Part shown: positions 16,918 through 24,904 of the stretch, in pieces
Layout of the letters: every line of letters begins with the position of its first letter
Position numbering within the stretch: the first letter of the stretch is position 1
Assembly: GCF_003201675.2 (NCBI RefSeq)
Contig: NZ_CP029287.2
Location: 1,550,001 to 1,614,000 of the forward strand
Reading direction: 5' to 3'
From: Metallosphaera hakonensis JCM 8857 = DSM 7519
GTDB lineage: Archaea; Thermoproteota; Thermoprotei_A; Sulfolobales; Sulfolobaceae
DNA length: 64,000 bases
Made by a program: the position numbers and the translations under genes
Notes under the pieces: generated by a model
What the model saw: the letters and a program-made list of their open reading frames with translations, nothing else
Databases searched by the model: none
Told to the model about the DNA's origin: nothing

Positions 16918-17539
16918 AATACTTATTGTTTGAACATAAGCCGACCTCTCTACATACATCGAAGAAACATTCTACCCCCTTTCTCCCTTTCAGTCCTAGT
17001 TCCTTGGAATATTGTGGGATCGCGTTTTGAGAGGCCATAATTGAGGCTGACTCTCTTATTGCAATTTTTATCTTAGCAATGTCAGCCTCATCCAGGTTCA
17101 CCGCAATTAACTTTAGTATGATCGGTGCATCGTTACATTTTTTTCTCCAATATGCGGTCAAATCCTCATCTACTTCATCCGTACTAACGTAACACTCGCA
17201 GTCGCTTCCTCGGCTCACTGTCAGTTTAGTTTCAAACATCTTTAAATAATAATATTCAGTAGAATTTGAACTGCTAACACAAACTTTGTCATTACATTTT
17301 CCCTTTAATCCTATTCTATCTGTTACCTTCGCAGCATTGGATAGAAATTTGATATCTTGAATGTAATTGATGAGAGGAAGAGGTACGTAAATTAAGTCAA
17401 ACTTGGAGAACATAAATTTAAGCTCGTCTTCCTTTACTTTGATAGTTTCAAGAACTACATCCCTGTTTATTTTGCCTTCAAGTAATGGTTTGAGTGGAAC
17501 CAAGTCAGTTTCTGTAGAATATCCTAGGGTTAACTTCAC
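16907..17539 (-). CDS. Cysteine-rich protein with MqnA/MqnD-like (SBP-fold) start
   Basis: 210 aa, cytoplasmic. The start MKLTLGYSTETDLVPLKPLLEGKI and the following phrase FDLIYVPLPLI resemble the type II periplasmic-binding-protein fold of MqnA/MqnD, enzymes of the futalosine route to menaquinone. Similarity is weak and judged by eye. It has at least eight cysteines, in CNDKVC, DCEC, KKC and ECFFDVCREVGLC, which is unusual for that family and could bind metal or an Fe-S cluster. It is divergent, 38 nt apart, from an NDH-like flavoprotein and close to a UbiA prenyltransferase. A quinone-related role is a hypothesis. Confidence 0.5.
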   Translation of the reverse strand: MKLTLGYSTETDLVPLKPLLEGKINRDVVLETIKVKEDELKFMFSKFDLIYVPLPLINYIQDIKFLSNAAKVTDRIGLKGKCNDKVCVSSSNSTEYYYLKMFETKLTVSRGSDCECYVSTDEVDEDLTAYWRKKCNDAPIILKLIAVNLDEADIAKIKIAIRESASIMASQNAIPQYSKELGLKGRKGVECFFDVCREVGLCSNNKYSIL

Positions 17540-17577
17540 GATTAGACATTTAGCTTCTTATCGTCTATTAAGCTTAG

Positions 17578-18468
17578 ATGAATGAGAGAGAAGTCAATAC
17601 TTTGATTGTAGGGGCCGGTTACTCTGGGCTTAACACGTATTATGCAGTTAACAAGGAAGCCCACGTGGTATCTATGGATAATGTCTTTAAATTCAGAACC
17701 GCTGAACTCAGAAAAATAGTTAATACAGGAATCAAATCTGAGGTTCCTGTTCCTTTCGTTGCAAAAAACAAGGTATTAGATATAGATGTTTCCTCTAGGC
17801 TAGCGGTGTTAGAAGGGGAAAAGATATACGCCGAAAACTTAGTAATTACACCTGGATGCCTGAGGAGTAATTGGGGGAAGGTTATAGAAAATGCATTATC
17901 TAGTTCGTATATTTCCCTAGGGACTGAAGACGAGAAAGACGAATATCTTCTTCTGCAGTTAGCCTTTTACCTTAAAAAAATCGGGAAGAACGTAAGGATC
18001 CAAACTTCGTATCTGAAATGGCTCGGTGAGCCCGTAGAATCTATAGTAAGGAGTCTTGCAGATCAAGTAGGTATCAGTTACACAGAGAGACCAGAATTTA
18101 TAATAGAAGAATGTGTTCCTTCCCATCCATTTTCCTTCTATCAACCAAATGAGTTCATGGAAATAGCAGACCGTGTATACGTTGCTGGGGACATAGTGAA
18201 GGGATGGCCTAAGTTAGGAGAGCTTGCCATGAGGACCGGCATGTATGTTGGGAAGAGAATCAATGGTTTTTCAAGAAGTTTTGAACCAATATTTATCTTT
18301 ATATTAGATGCAGGAAATGGGTTTGGACTACATATCAGATCAAATAAACCTTGGGGAGGGAATCTAGTTTCAGTAAAGGGATCCAGGATTAGACCACTTC
18401 TTAAAAGATTCATTGAAAGGTACTATATTTGGACAAAGGGTAGAATGGGATTTTTAGTTAACCTGTAA
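17578..18468 (+). CDS. Short NDH-2/SQR-like FAD oxidoreductase
   Basis: 296 aa. The N-terminal FAD-binding loop is LIVGAGYSGLNT. The middle contains ENLVITPGC, where the adenine-binding strand of NDH-2/SQR proteins is expected. VYVAGDIVKGWPKLGELAMRTG near 200 is the FAD-ribityl motif. Family members are usually 370-430 aa; the missing length is the second GxGxxG dinucleotide-binding domain, of which only about 70 residues without a glycine motif remain (residues 115-180). So it may bind FAD but not NAD(P)H in the usual way. The C-terminal region (YYIWTKGRMGFLVNL) resembles the membrane-docking end of NDH-2/SQR proteins. Confidence 0.68.
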   Translation: MNEREVNTLIVGAGYSGLNTYYAVNKEAHVVSMDNVFKFRTAELRKIVNTGIKSEVPVPFVAKNKVLDIDVSSRLAVLEGEKIYAENLVITPGCLRSNWGKVIENALSSSYISLGTEDEKDEYLLLQLAFYLKKIGKNVRIQTSYLKWLGEPVESIVRSLADQVGISYTERPEFIIEECVPSHPFSFYQPNEFMEIADRVYVAGDIVKGWPKLGELAMRTGMYVGKRINGFSRSFEPIFIFILDAGNGFGLHIRSNKPWGGNLVSVKGSRIRPLLKRFIERYYIWTKGRMGFLVNL

Positions 18469-18470
18469 GA

Positions 18471-18532
18471 ACACCCAGGGACCTGGGGGGTGTCTGGGGG
18501 ACATCGTCCTCCAACATGAGGTCCCTGAGTGT
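18471..18532. repeat. 62-nt nested inverted repeat between convergent genes
   Basis: The outer arms ACACCCAGGGACCT (18471-18484) and AGGTCCCTGAGTGT (18519-18532) pair over 14 bp with one G-T wobble. Inside, GGGGGAC (18496-18502) pairs with GTCCTCC (18506-18512) around a 3-nt loop. The left arm can alternatively pair with the nearby GGGTGT. The GC-rich block stands out in an AT-rich spacer and starts 3 nt after the stop of the flavoprotein gene. It could be a transcript-end structure, a small RNA or a mobile-element relic. Confidence 0.6.
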
Positions 18533-18638
18533 CCCATATAAACAATGTATTCGGGGTTAATTTGCTTAGTGTGATTTTCAAATGGTAATCGTTGTACATT
18601 GCTAAATTTTTGACATAGATATAATGTGTAATTCAGAT

Positions 18639-19544
18639 TTACATGAAAGGTATGCCCAATAGTATATCAAGATCTATACCAACTCCAAGGACTACAGATG
18701 AGTAAATATTGTAGTAGAAAGCCTTACCAAATTGATTTCTAGAAGCTAGATAAAACGCATATGCCATAATAGCTCCATGTAGTATTGTGGAAACATAGGA
18801 AATGGGCCCTAAGTTATATACAAAATCAGCACTCAAATCAAGTATTACTGAGAAAAGTTGATTTAGTCCGGCAAATGTTAGGGCTCTGTTTCCTAGAACA
18901 ACTGCGAAACTGTGCAACCCCATCTTTCTATCAAAATCAGCGTCTGGAATGTGGTTATACAGATCGAATCCTACCGCCCAAAGTATTGTGGCAATTACAA
19001 ATAACCAGGGAACAGATCCTAGAACTTGCGTAAGAGATGATGCACTTACTCCCAGGCTAGCCACAGCTCCGCTGAACACCGCTAATCCCTGAACCGTTGC
19101 TATCTGATAGTTTGCAAACGCTGTGAAACGCTTCATATAAGGGTATGTCATAGTCACTAGTGCCACTATTGGTGAAAGGATGAATGCCCATATGTTAACC
19201 AGATAAGCTGAGATAAAGAATCCTGCCAATCCTATGGCGATAAGGATTTTAGCTTCCTTGGTGGTAATCGCTCCAGTTACAAGAGGCCTAGTCTTTGTCC
19301 TAGGATTTCGAGAGTCAATTTCCTTATCGGCTAAGTTATCGTTGGTCATCCCTGCGATTCTGAGGAAAAATAACGCCGAGAATATAAGGAGAAGAACACT
19401 TGGTGACGGAATACCTCTTATGGCTACTAGGGCCCCAAGATAGGCCATAGGTAAACTAAAGAAAGTTTGTTCCATTCTAAGGAACTTTAGGTAAACGTAG
19501 AGCTTACTCTGGCTTGCTGTTGCTCCTCCAGGATCCCAAGACAC
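18639..19544 (-). CDS. UbiA-family prenyltransferase
   Basis: 301 aa, about eight or nine membrane helices. The first Asp-rich motif NDNLADKEID (near residue 68) and the following NPRTKTRPL are typical of 4-hydroxybenzoate-type UbiA enzymes. The second motif is DADFDRKMGLHSF near 203. The enzyme joins an isoprenoid diphosphate to an aromatic or other acceptor. In Sulfolobales the plausible acceptors include the caldariellaquinone head-group precursor; archaeal lipid (DGGGP synthase) and haem O enzymes belong to the same superfamily. It starts with GTG 2 nt after the cimA stop, so the two are co-transcribed. Confidence 0.82.
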   Translation of the reverse strand: MSWDPGGATASQSKLYVYLKFLRMEQTFFSLPMAYLGALVAIRGIPSPSVLLLIFSALFFLRIAGMTNDNLADKEIDSRNPRTKTRPLVTGAITTKEAKILIAIGLAGFFISAYLVNIWAFILSPIVALVTMTYPYMKRFTAFANYQIATVQGLAVFSGAVASLGVSASSLTQVLGSVPWLFVIATILWAVGFDLYNHIPDADFDRKMGLHSFAVVLGNRALTFAGLNQLFSVILDLSADFVYNLGPISYVSTILHGAIMAYAFYLASRNQFGKAFYYNIYSSVVLGVGIDLDILLGIPFM

Positions 19545-19546
19545 GA

Positions 19547-21118
19547 CTAATCATTGGCAATTAGTGGCTTTAATTTCTTATTAACCTGTAGATAATAGTC
19601 TAGACCATCTACTAGGGCCATTATGGACGCCTCTATCACGCTAGTCGAAACACCCTCAGTCCGCCAGTTCTTCTCTCCATCATTGAACTCTATGGTAACC
19701 CTAACCACGCTCTCAGTGTTCTTTATGACTCCGGGCAATATCACTCTATAGTCGGTGAGTTTTACTCTCTCAAGTTCAGGAAAGTCCTTGATAAGACATC
19801 TCCTAAGGGCAATATCAACTGCATGCACTGGGCCAGAGCCCTCCGCTGCCTCGACCCTCGAATTTACCTTTACCACAGCCAATGCTAACCCGTTCTCATT
19901 AATCACTTTCCAGTATTTTAGGTCGATAAATTTCTCATAAATTCCCAGTTCCCTTAGCACTATGAGGAGCGCAGATTCTGGGGCTAGATCGAAGCTATAT
20001 CCACGCGACTCCAGTTCCTTGATTAACTTTAATGCATGTTTCAATTTCTCCTCTTTCTTTTCTACTTTAAGGCCTATCCTCTCCAAGTAGTTCACTAGGT
20101 TAGATGTTCCAGCAAGCTCAGAGATCACGACTTTCCTGGCATTTCCGATCAATGAAGGATCGATGTGTTCATAGGCTCTTGTATTTTTCATAACAGCGTC
20201 GGCATGAACGCCAGCCTTATGGGTAAACGCATTATCCCCGACGTACGGCTGGAAGGGATTAGGATGTAATCCTGAAAGTTCGTAAACACTAGCTGAGACG
20301 TTTCTAAGTTTCCTTAATCCATCACTTTCTTTTAACACATTATATCCCATTTTTAGGGCCAGACTCGGTATGATCTGAACAAGGTCCGCATTTCCAGTCC
20401 TTTCACCTATACCATTAATTGTCCCTTGAACATGTCTTGCGCCACCCACTACTCCCATTAATGAGTTTGCAACCGCAGTACCCGAATCGTTATGCATATG
20501 AACGCCTAGCTTCACTTTACTTCTCTCGTGCACGTATTTGGTGATCTCTAATATCTCGTGGGGCAAAGTACCACCATTAGTGTCGGCCAATGTTACCACC
20601 CTGGCTCCAGCGTCACCAGCAACCTTTACCACTTGTAATGCGTATTCTGGATCTTCCTTGAATCCTTGATAGAAGTGCTCCGCATCGAATATTACTTCTA
20701 ATCCATGGTCCCTTAGGAATTGAATACTATCGGCAATTATTGCGAGGTTATCCTCCAATGTAGTTCTCAATATCTCTTTGACGTGAAGGGTCCAAGTTTT
20801 GCCAAAAAGAACTGCAACTTCTACATCAGCCTCCAAGATAGAGGATAGACTTGAGTCCTTATCTGGTTTGACGTCTTTTCTTCTTGTGCTACCAAATGCA
20901 GCGATCTTAGAGTTCTTGAGATGATAGTTCTTTATTTCACGGAAGAATTCGTAGTCTTTTGGATTTGAGCCAGGCCACCCTCCTTCTATGTAATCTACTC
21001 CTAGCCCGTCTAGAAGTAACGCTACCTTGACTTTATCCCTTAGGGTAAATGAGACAGATGCAGCTTGAGCTCCGTCCCTAAGGGTTGTATCTAGAATCTC
21101 TATGGATTTCTTGGCCAC
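19547..21118 (-). CDS. cimA: (R)-citramalate synthase (CimA type)
   Basis: 523 aa from the GTG at 21118. The TIM-barrel start IEILDTTLRDGAQAASVSFT and the phrase YIEGGWPGSNPKD are characteristic of CimA rather than LeuA. HMHNDSGTAVANSL is the metal-binding HxH region, and NGIGERTGNADL follows. The C-terminal LeuA-dimer regulatory domain begins near 390. It condenses pyruvate and acetyl-CoA to citramalate for isoleucine synthesis. A TTG at 21145 would extend the protein by nine residues, but the TATA-like TTTATATAA near 21148-21156 places the transcript start near 21126, favouring the GTG. Confidence 0.88.
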   Translation of the reverse strand: MAKKSIEILDTTLRDGAQAASVSFTLRDKVKVALLLDGLGVDYIEGGWPGSNPKDYEFFREIKNYHLKNSKIAAFGSTRRKDVKPDKDSSLSSILEADVEVAVLFGKTWTLHVKEILRTTLEDNLAIIADSIQFLRDHGLEVIFDAEHFYQGFKEDPEYALQVVKVAGDAGARVVTLADTNGGTLPHEILEITKYVHERSKVKLGVHMHNDSGTAVANSLMGVVGGARHVQGTINGIGERTGNADLVQIIPSLALKMGYNVLKESDGLRKLRNVSASVYELSGLHPNPFQPYVGDNAFTHKAGVHADAVMKNTRAYEHIDPSLIGNARKVVISELAGTSNLVNYLERIGLKVEKKEEKLKHALKLIKELESRGYSFDLAPESALLIVLRELGIYEKFIDLKYWKVINENGLALAVVKVNSRVEAAEGSGPVHAVDIALRRCLIKDFPELERVKLTDYRVILPGVIKNTESVVRVTIEFNDGEKNWRTEGVSTSVIEASIMALVDGLDYYLQVNKKLKPLIAND

Positions 21119-21178
21119 CGGCCATACTTCATACTGCTTAAACAAATTATATAAACTTGACTGCCCATCTTCGTCTTC

Positions 21179-21679
21179 ATGAATTTGAACCTCATGGTTA
21201 TTGGAATAATACTCTTAGTCCTAGGTCTATCCCTTTATCTGTCAATTCCTCTCTATTACCCTGGGTATTCCAGCACCAATAACATATTCAAGAGTAATCA
21301 AGGAAGTGTTATTGTGGGACCAGGGCAGACCCTTGTGGTTAAGAATATCTCTGGAAAAAGCGGTGATGCACTAATATTTTTGACGCTCAACGGGAACGCC
21401 AACGTCTCACTCCTTACCCAATCTGGTCAGACTATAATTTCTCAACAGAAGGAGATTTCTGTGGCGCTGAATAAGTCAAATTACTCTGTGGCCATAGTAA
21501 ACCTAGATAACAAGACAACTAATATTACTTTTACGTATGGCATCTTTAACGCAATATCCATCAGTAACTTCTACTATTCTTTGGGCATACTTCAAACATT
21601 TCTTGAGATCGTAACACTTGCAGGGGGCGCAATGATTCTGTGGCAGGTTATTTCTTGGATTGTATCCAGGAGGAAATAG
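21179..21679 (+). CDS. Membrane-anchored extracytoplasmic protein, unknown
   Basis: 166 aa. One membrane helix at residues 5-26 and another at about 133-160 flank an external domain of about 100 residues. That domain has five or more N-x-S/T sequons (NVS, NKS, NKT, NIT) and short beta strands. The N-terminus lacks a class III prepilin motif. It is divergent from cimA; the TATA (TTATATAAA, about 26 nt upstream) gives a leaderless transcript. Its last 28 nt or so overlap the convergent BtuF-like gene. Function unknown. Confidence 0.7.
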   Translation: MNLNLMVIGIILLVLGLSLYLSIPLYYPGYSSTNNIFKSNQGSVIVGPGQTLVVKNISGKSGDALIFLTLNGNANVSLLTQSGQTIISQQKEISVALNKSNYSVAIVNLDNKTTNITFTYGIFNAISISNFYYSLGILQTFLEIVTLAGGAMILWQVISWIVSRRK

Positions 21680-22475
21680 TTTTGTTTAGCCAGGTTAGTG
21701 ACTCTGTAATGAAACTGGGACCTTGATGGGCTAAGAAGTCACCCTTAGTTACGTATATCGTTGCACTTAACAATTCAGTAAGCCCTCTTCTTTCTAGCGA
21801 TCTTATGAAACGTTGAAGTTCATCTGGGCTTTCCCTCTTGGGTTCATAAATAACTATATCAGGTTCTGCTTCTTTTACGCTCTTAGGATCAGGCTCAACA
21901 TAGGCCTCAACTAGGTTATCGAAAATGTTTCTCCCTCCAGCTAGCCACACCCCATCGCTTATATGCGTTGGAAATCCCGGAGAGATAGGACCTCCCAAAT
22001 CCAGTTCGATGTAAACTGATGGTCTAAGTTGAGGGGTCGGGATTTTATTTATGATTTTCAAAAGCTCAGAATGAAGCTGTCTTGAAGCTAATTGATATCC
22101 AACGGCGTTTCCCACAATCAATATGTTGTTTAGTATTTCCCCAATAGATGTGGCTACCCTTAACGAATACACCGGATATCCTTTATCAATCAGCTCTGAA
22201 GTCAAACGTTTTTGCGCTCCTTGAGTAGTGAAAATGATTTCGGGCTTGAGTTTCTCTAATAATTCATACTTTACGTGAGTGTAACTGCCTAGCTTTAATA
22301 GGTTCTTAGCCTCGGGAGGTCTGTAACTGAACGCATCAGTTCCAACCACAAGTCCACCTGCACCAATTAGAAATAGGGTTTCAGTGGCAGCAGGATCTAG
22401 ACTCACAATTCTCTTGGGCGGGAACTCAATCTCGACAAAATCATCTAGGACATCATTAAATATTTTCTTTTTCAT
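21648..22475 (-). CDS. BtuF/FecB-fold protein without signal peptide
   Basis: 275 aa. FPPKRIVSLDPAATETLFLIGAG and the following LKPEIIFTT are the helical-backbone substrate-binding fold used by BtuF and other metal-chelate binding proteins. There is no signal peptide or lipobox; the protein starts MKKKIFNDVLDDFVEIEFPP. I chose the ATG at 22475 because it forms an ATGA overlap with the cbiH stop. As the third gene of a cbiG-cbiH operon and apparently cytoplasmic, it may bind a corrinoid or cobalt-corrin intermediate rather than serve an ABC importer. That role is inferred from location. Confidence 0.75.
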   Translation of the reverse strand: MKKKIFNDVLDDFVEIEFPPKRIVSLDPAATETLFLIGAGGLVVGTDAFSYRPPEAKNLLKLGSYTHVKYELLEKLKPEIIFTTQGAQKRLTSELIDKGYPVYSLRVATSIGEILNNILIVGNAVGYQLASRQLHSELLKIINKIPTPQLRPSVYIELDLGGPISPGFPTHISDGVWLAGGRNIFDNLVEAYVEPDPKSVKEAEPDIVIYEPKRESPDELQRFIRSLERRGLTELLSATIYVTKGDFLAHQGPSFITESLTWLNKTISSWIQSKK

Positions 22476-23116
22476 TTTATCCATCTCTTTAGAATCAAAA
22501 TCGAGTCCATTGAGACTTGCGTAATGTCTAGGTCTTTAACTATGCCTGAAAATATGAATTCGTTATTCTTCATTGCATTGCGGACAATATAGTAATTCCA
22601 GGCGGTTGCCTTTTCCTTAATAAGTTTTTCAATAGCGAGTGCGTCGTTTTTCCTATTTATTGGGTTTATGTTATATATCCCCACGGTAAACCTAGCTTCT
22701 AGTGATTTCTCTAGTTTGAGTAGTACTTCCTTCAGGTCGTTGGAGAAAGTACTAGCATTTATAATAGAGTAGTCATCTAATGGAATTTTCAATGAACTTG
22801 CGGCGAGGCTAATCGCGGTGATTCCGGGCACGATTTCATCTGCGTATCGATATAGTCTAGATCCCATCCCGAAAACCATAGGATCTCCAGAACTAATTAT
22901 CACTGTTCTCATGTCTCTATTAAAAAGGGCTTGTTTGACTCGGAGTTCAACTTCGTCTACTTGGCTTTCTATTATTTGTGTATTATCCCCAATATATTCC
23001 CTTATCATATCAATATACCTAGAATATCCGATTAGTATCTGTGCATTGCTGATCTCCTCAATTGCCCTCAAGGTAATAGTTTTTCCTCCTGCACCAATTC
23101 CCACGACCTTTATCAT
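22472..23116 (-). CDS. cbiH: CbiH/CobJ, precorrin-3B C17-methyltransferase
   Basis: 214 aa tetrapyrrole methylase. VVGIGAGGKTITLRA is the SAM-binding start. AQILIGYSRYID, VIISSGDPMVFGMG near 72 and FTVGIYNINPINRKND near 145 are CbiH/CobJ landmarks. The enzyme methylates C17 and contracts the ring to the corrin. The usual PGITA...AAS segment (GITAISLAASSLKIP) is present. It overlaps cbiG (4 nt, ATGA) and the BtuF-like gene (4 nt). It lacks the Fe-S domain found in some CbiH60 forms, so it is of the short type. Confidence 0.88.
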   Translation of the reverse strand: MIKVVGIGAGGKTITLRAIEEISNAQILIGYSRYIDMIREYIGDNTQIIESQVDEVELRVKQALFNRDMRTVIISSGDPMVFGMGSRLYRYADEIVPGITAISLAASSLKIPLDDYSIINASTFSNDLKEVLLKLEKSLEARFTVGIYNINPINRKNDALAIEKLIKEKATAWNYYIVRNAMKNNEFIFSGIVKDLDITQVSMDSILILKRWIK

Positions 23117-24030
23117 TTAACTCCCAGACATGTTACTACTCCATAGGCCCTTTTTGTTCTTTTCAGAACAATTCTTGTTCCTAAAGCCTCTAGAGAGGGT
23201 TCGCAAACTCCTTCCACTCCAAACCTTTCCTTGGCCACTCTGGATGGTGTAGACTGTGTCCTGCCCTTAAGCTGATCTATTGGTACGTATATCACAGAGG
23301 CGCCTAGAAGATTCCCAATTTTTTTAAGCTTTTCATCATCTTTTTTGATTTCTGGCGTGACAATGAACTCTAACCTCTTTTCGTAAACATGAATAGATTT
23401 TAATGTATTTATTGCAGAAAAGTATAAAACTTCAAATGGAACGTTCCTTGCGTAGCCTATTCCCAAAGCCAGATGAAGTGGTCTAAGTAGCGGTTTCCCA
23501 TTGACTTCCTCTCCCACACAAGCGTCCGCCTCGTCAGAATTTTCGACTAATTCAAAACCTTCAATAACTTTAAGATCTAGTCTATCTTGGAGATATATTT
23601 TCAATTTACCGTTTCTGACTAGCTTCATATTTAGTATATCTGATTGTTTCGAGTCTATGCTTAGCCCGTTTATCCAAGCGAATTCTTCGACGCTATATAT
23701 CCCCAACTGTGATGTCCTGGAAGTGAGAATTAGTTGAGAACCCATGAGATCAGCTATTATTTCTCCAATAATGGAGCCTCCTCTATGTTCCTTAATCAAT
23801 GGTATTACATAACTACCATCATCTGTTACGCTGATAACCACAGGATCTGTGACTTTATCCTTGATCAGCCCCGCAATTTTTCTTACTGTTATGCCAATAG
23901 GGTAAAAATAAATGTAAACCTCTGGATGATGTTGCACAATATAATAACCTATATCTTCAAGACTTTTAGCCAAGGACTTGGCTACGACGTTACTTGGGTC
24001 AGAAACTATCTGTATCCTTGATACATACAA
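23113..24030 (-). CDS. cbiG: CbiG, cobalt-precorrin-5A hydrolase
   Basis: 305 aa. The N-terminal half contains GITVRKIAGLI and VISVTDDGSYVIPLIKEHRGG, the CbiG_N signature. The C-terminal CbiG_C domain has TPSRVAKERFGVEGVCEPSL and ends in VTCLGVK. CbiG opens the delta-lactone and releases acetaldehyde, a step of the anaerobic cobalt-first route. It is the first gene of cbiG-cbiH-btuF-like. The 36-nt spacer to pibD contains a TATA-like TTAATAAAG about 30 nt before the ATG, so this operon has its own promoter. Confidence 0.85.
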   Translation of the reverse strand: MYVSRIQIVSDPSNVVAKSLAKSLEDIGYYIVQHHPEVYIYFYPIGITVRKIAGLIKDKVTDPVVISVTDDGSYVIPLIKEHRGGSIIGEIIADLMGSQLILTSRTSQLGIYSVEEFAWINGLSIDSKQSDILNMKLVRNGKLKIYLQDRLDLKVIEGFELVENSDEADACVGEEVNGKPLLRPLHLALGIGYARNVPFEVLYFSAINTLKSIHVYEKRLEFIVTPEIKKDDEKLKKIGNLLGASVIYVPIDQLKGRTQSTPSRVAKERFGVEGVCEPSLEALGTRIVLKRTKRAYGVVTCLGVK

Positions 24031-24066
24031 GTCATTTATCAGATTCAGATAGACCTTTATTAACCA

Positions 24067-24783
24067 TCATGAAATAGGTAAACCTACTACAAGGCTTATT
24101 AAGTAGCCCAAAAGAATGAAGGCTAAAACTGGTACCCCCCAGGCTACCCATATGATTTTGCTAGGCTCGAGTTTGCCTTCTGTTACCAACTTGCTATATT
24201 TTTCCCTCCAAACTGAATCATCTTCCTCCACAGAGAAACCCAGTCTCAATGACTCTTTACCTTCGTCATCAATCTCGGTGAGAGGAAAAAGGAATTTTGA
24301 CTTGAGAAATTGATCTACTCTCATACGCTTGGCCGTAAAGGATATGGTTAGCCGTGTAGTCAGGGGCATTCCCTTGGTGTATTTGAAATTGGAGAAGAAG
24401 TTAGTTATGCCGGCTAAGACTATGAGAACAGATGAGTAAAGAACTACTATTAATGGTTCCATTCCTAGTTCCGAGAAATGTCCAAAAAATAGAGGTGACA
24501 CCTTAGCGTTAGCTAAGCTAAGGATTAATATTGCAAAGAGATCTGCCCCTCCCATGAAGGAGACTACGTAAAACCCCAAAAATACTGCCAGAACCGCAAA
24601 GAAAGAATAGAGGTAAATGAATAAATTTAGTGAGTCTAAGTTAAAATATAAGAAAATGGAGAGTGGAGAATAGATCAACCATATTTTTGGGTCAACCTCC
24701 CTATACTTAACGTCAAGAATAGCTGTGTGGACTAACATGATTGTGCTAAGCGTGATTTGAATCACATATATAATTGAAAACAC
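24067..24783 (-). CDS. pibD: PibD-type class III prepilin peptidase
   Basis: A 238-aa polytopic A24 aspartic protease, matching the size of Sulfolobus PibD (about 236 aa). The first catalytic aspartate is in AILDVKYREVDPKIW near residue 24, and the second is in the GxGD-like SFMGGADLFAIL near 80. It removes leaders from pilins, archaellins and sugar-binding proteins, and would process UpsA and UpsB encoded 16 kb away. The start is GTG at 24783, preceded by a purine-rich GAGGG. It lies between cbiG and the divergent cobN with no functional link to cobalamin. Confidence 0.88.
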   Translation of the reverse strand: MFSIIYVIQITLSTIMLVHTAILDVKYREVDPKIWLIYSPLSIFLYFNLDSLNLFIYLYSFFAVLAVFLGFYVVSFMGGADLFAILILSLANAKVSPLFFGHFSELGMEPLIVVLYSSVLIVLAGITNFFSNFKYTKGMPLTTRLTISFTAKRMRVDQFLKSKFLFPLTEIDDEGKESLRLGFSVEEDDSVWREKYSKLVTEGKLEPSKIIWVAWGVPVLAFILLGYLISLVVGLPIS

Positions 24784-24863
24784 GGCAGGAAACCCTCTTC
24801 ATCCCATCCCATCGCGGGGGAGTCTGGGGCCAGATACCCTTAACTACTTGAGCTCCAGTTAAA

Positions 24864-24896
24864 GTTATAAAGTTATCCAGCCTGTATGGATAGGCT
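24864..24896 (+). promoter_or_regulatory. cobN TATA element and leader with competing short hairpins
   Basis: GTTATAAAG (24864-24872) lies about 37 nt before the cobN ATG. Between them AGCCT (24879-24883) can pair with AGGCT (24892-24896) and, overlapping this, TATCC (24874-24878) with GGATA (24888-24892). The two hairpins exclude each other. With a TATA-to-start distance of 26 nt much of the first arm would be upstream of the transcript, so an operator is as likely as an RNA element. Confidence 0.35.
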
Positions 24897-24904
24897 AACC
24901 AGCA

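Noticed and set aside
23997-24060. Possible C/D box RNA at the pibD stop (ATGATGG ... CTGA)
   Set aside because: Box C has a mismatch, D' and D distances are irregular (about 72 nt overall) and the interval contains the cbiG TATA element.
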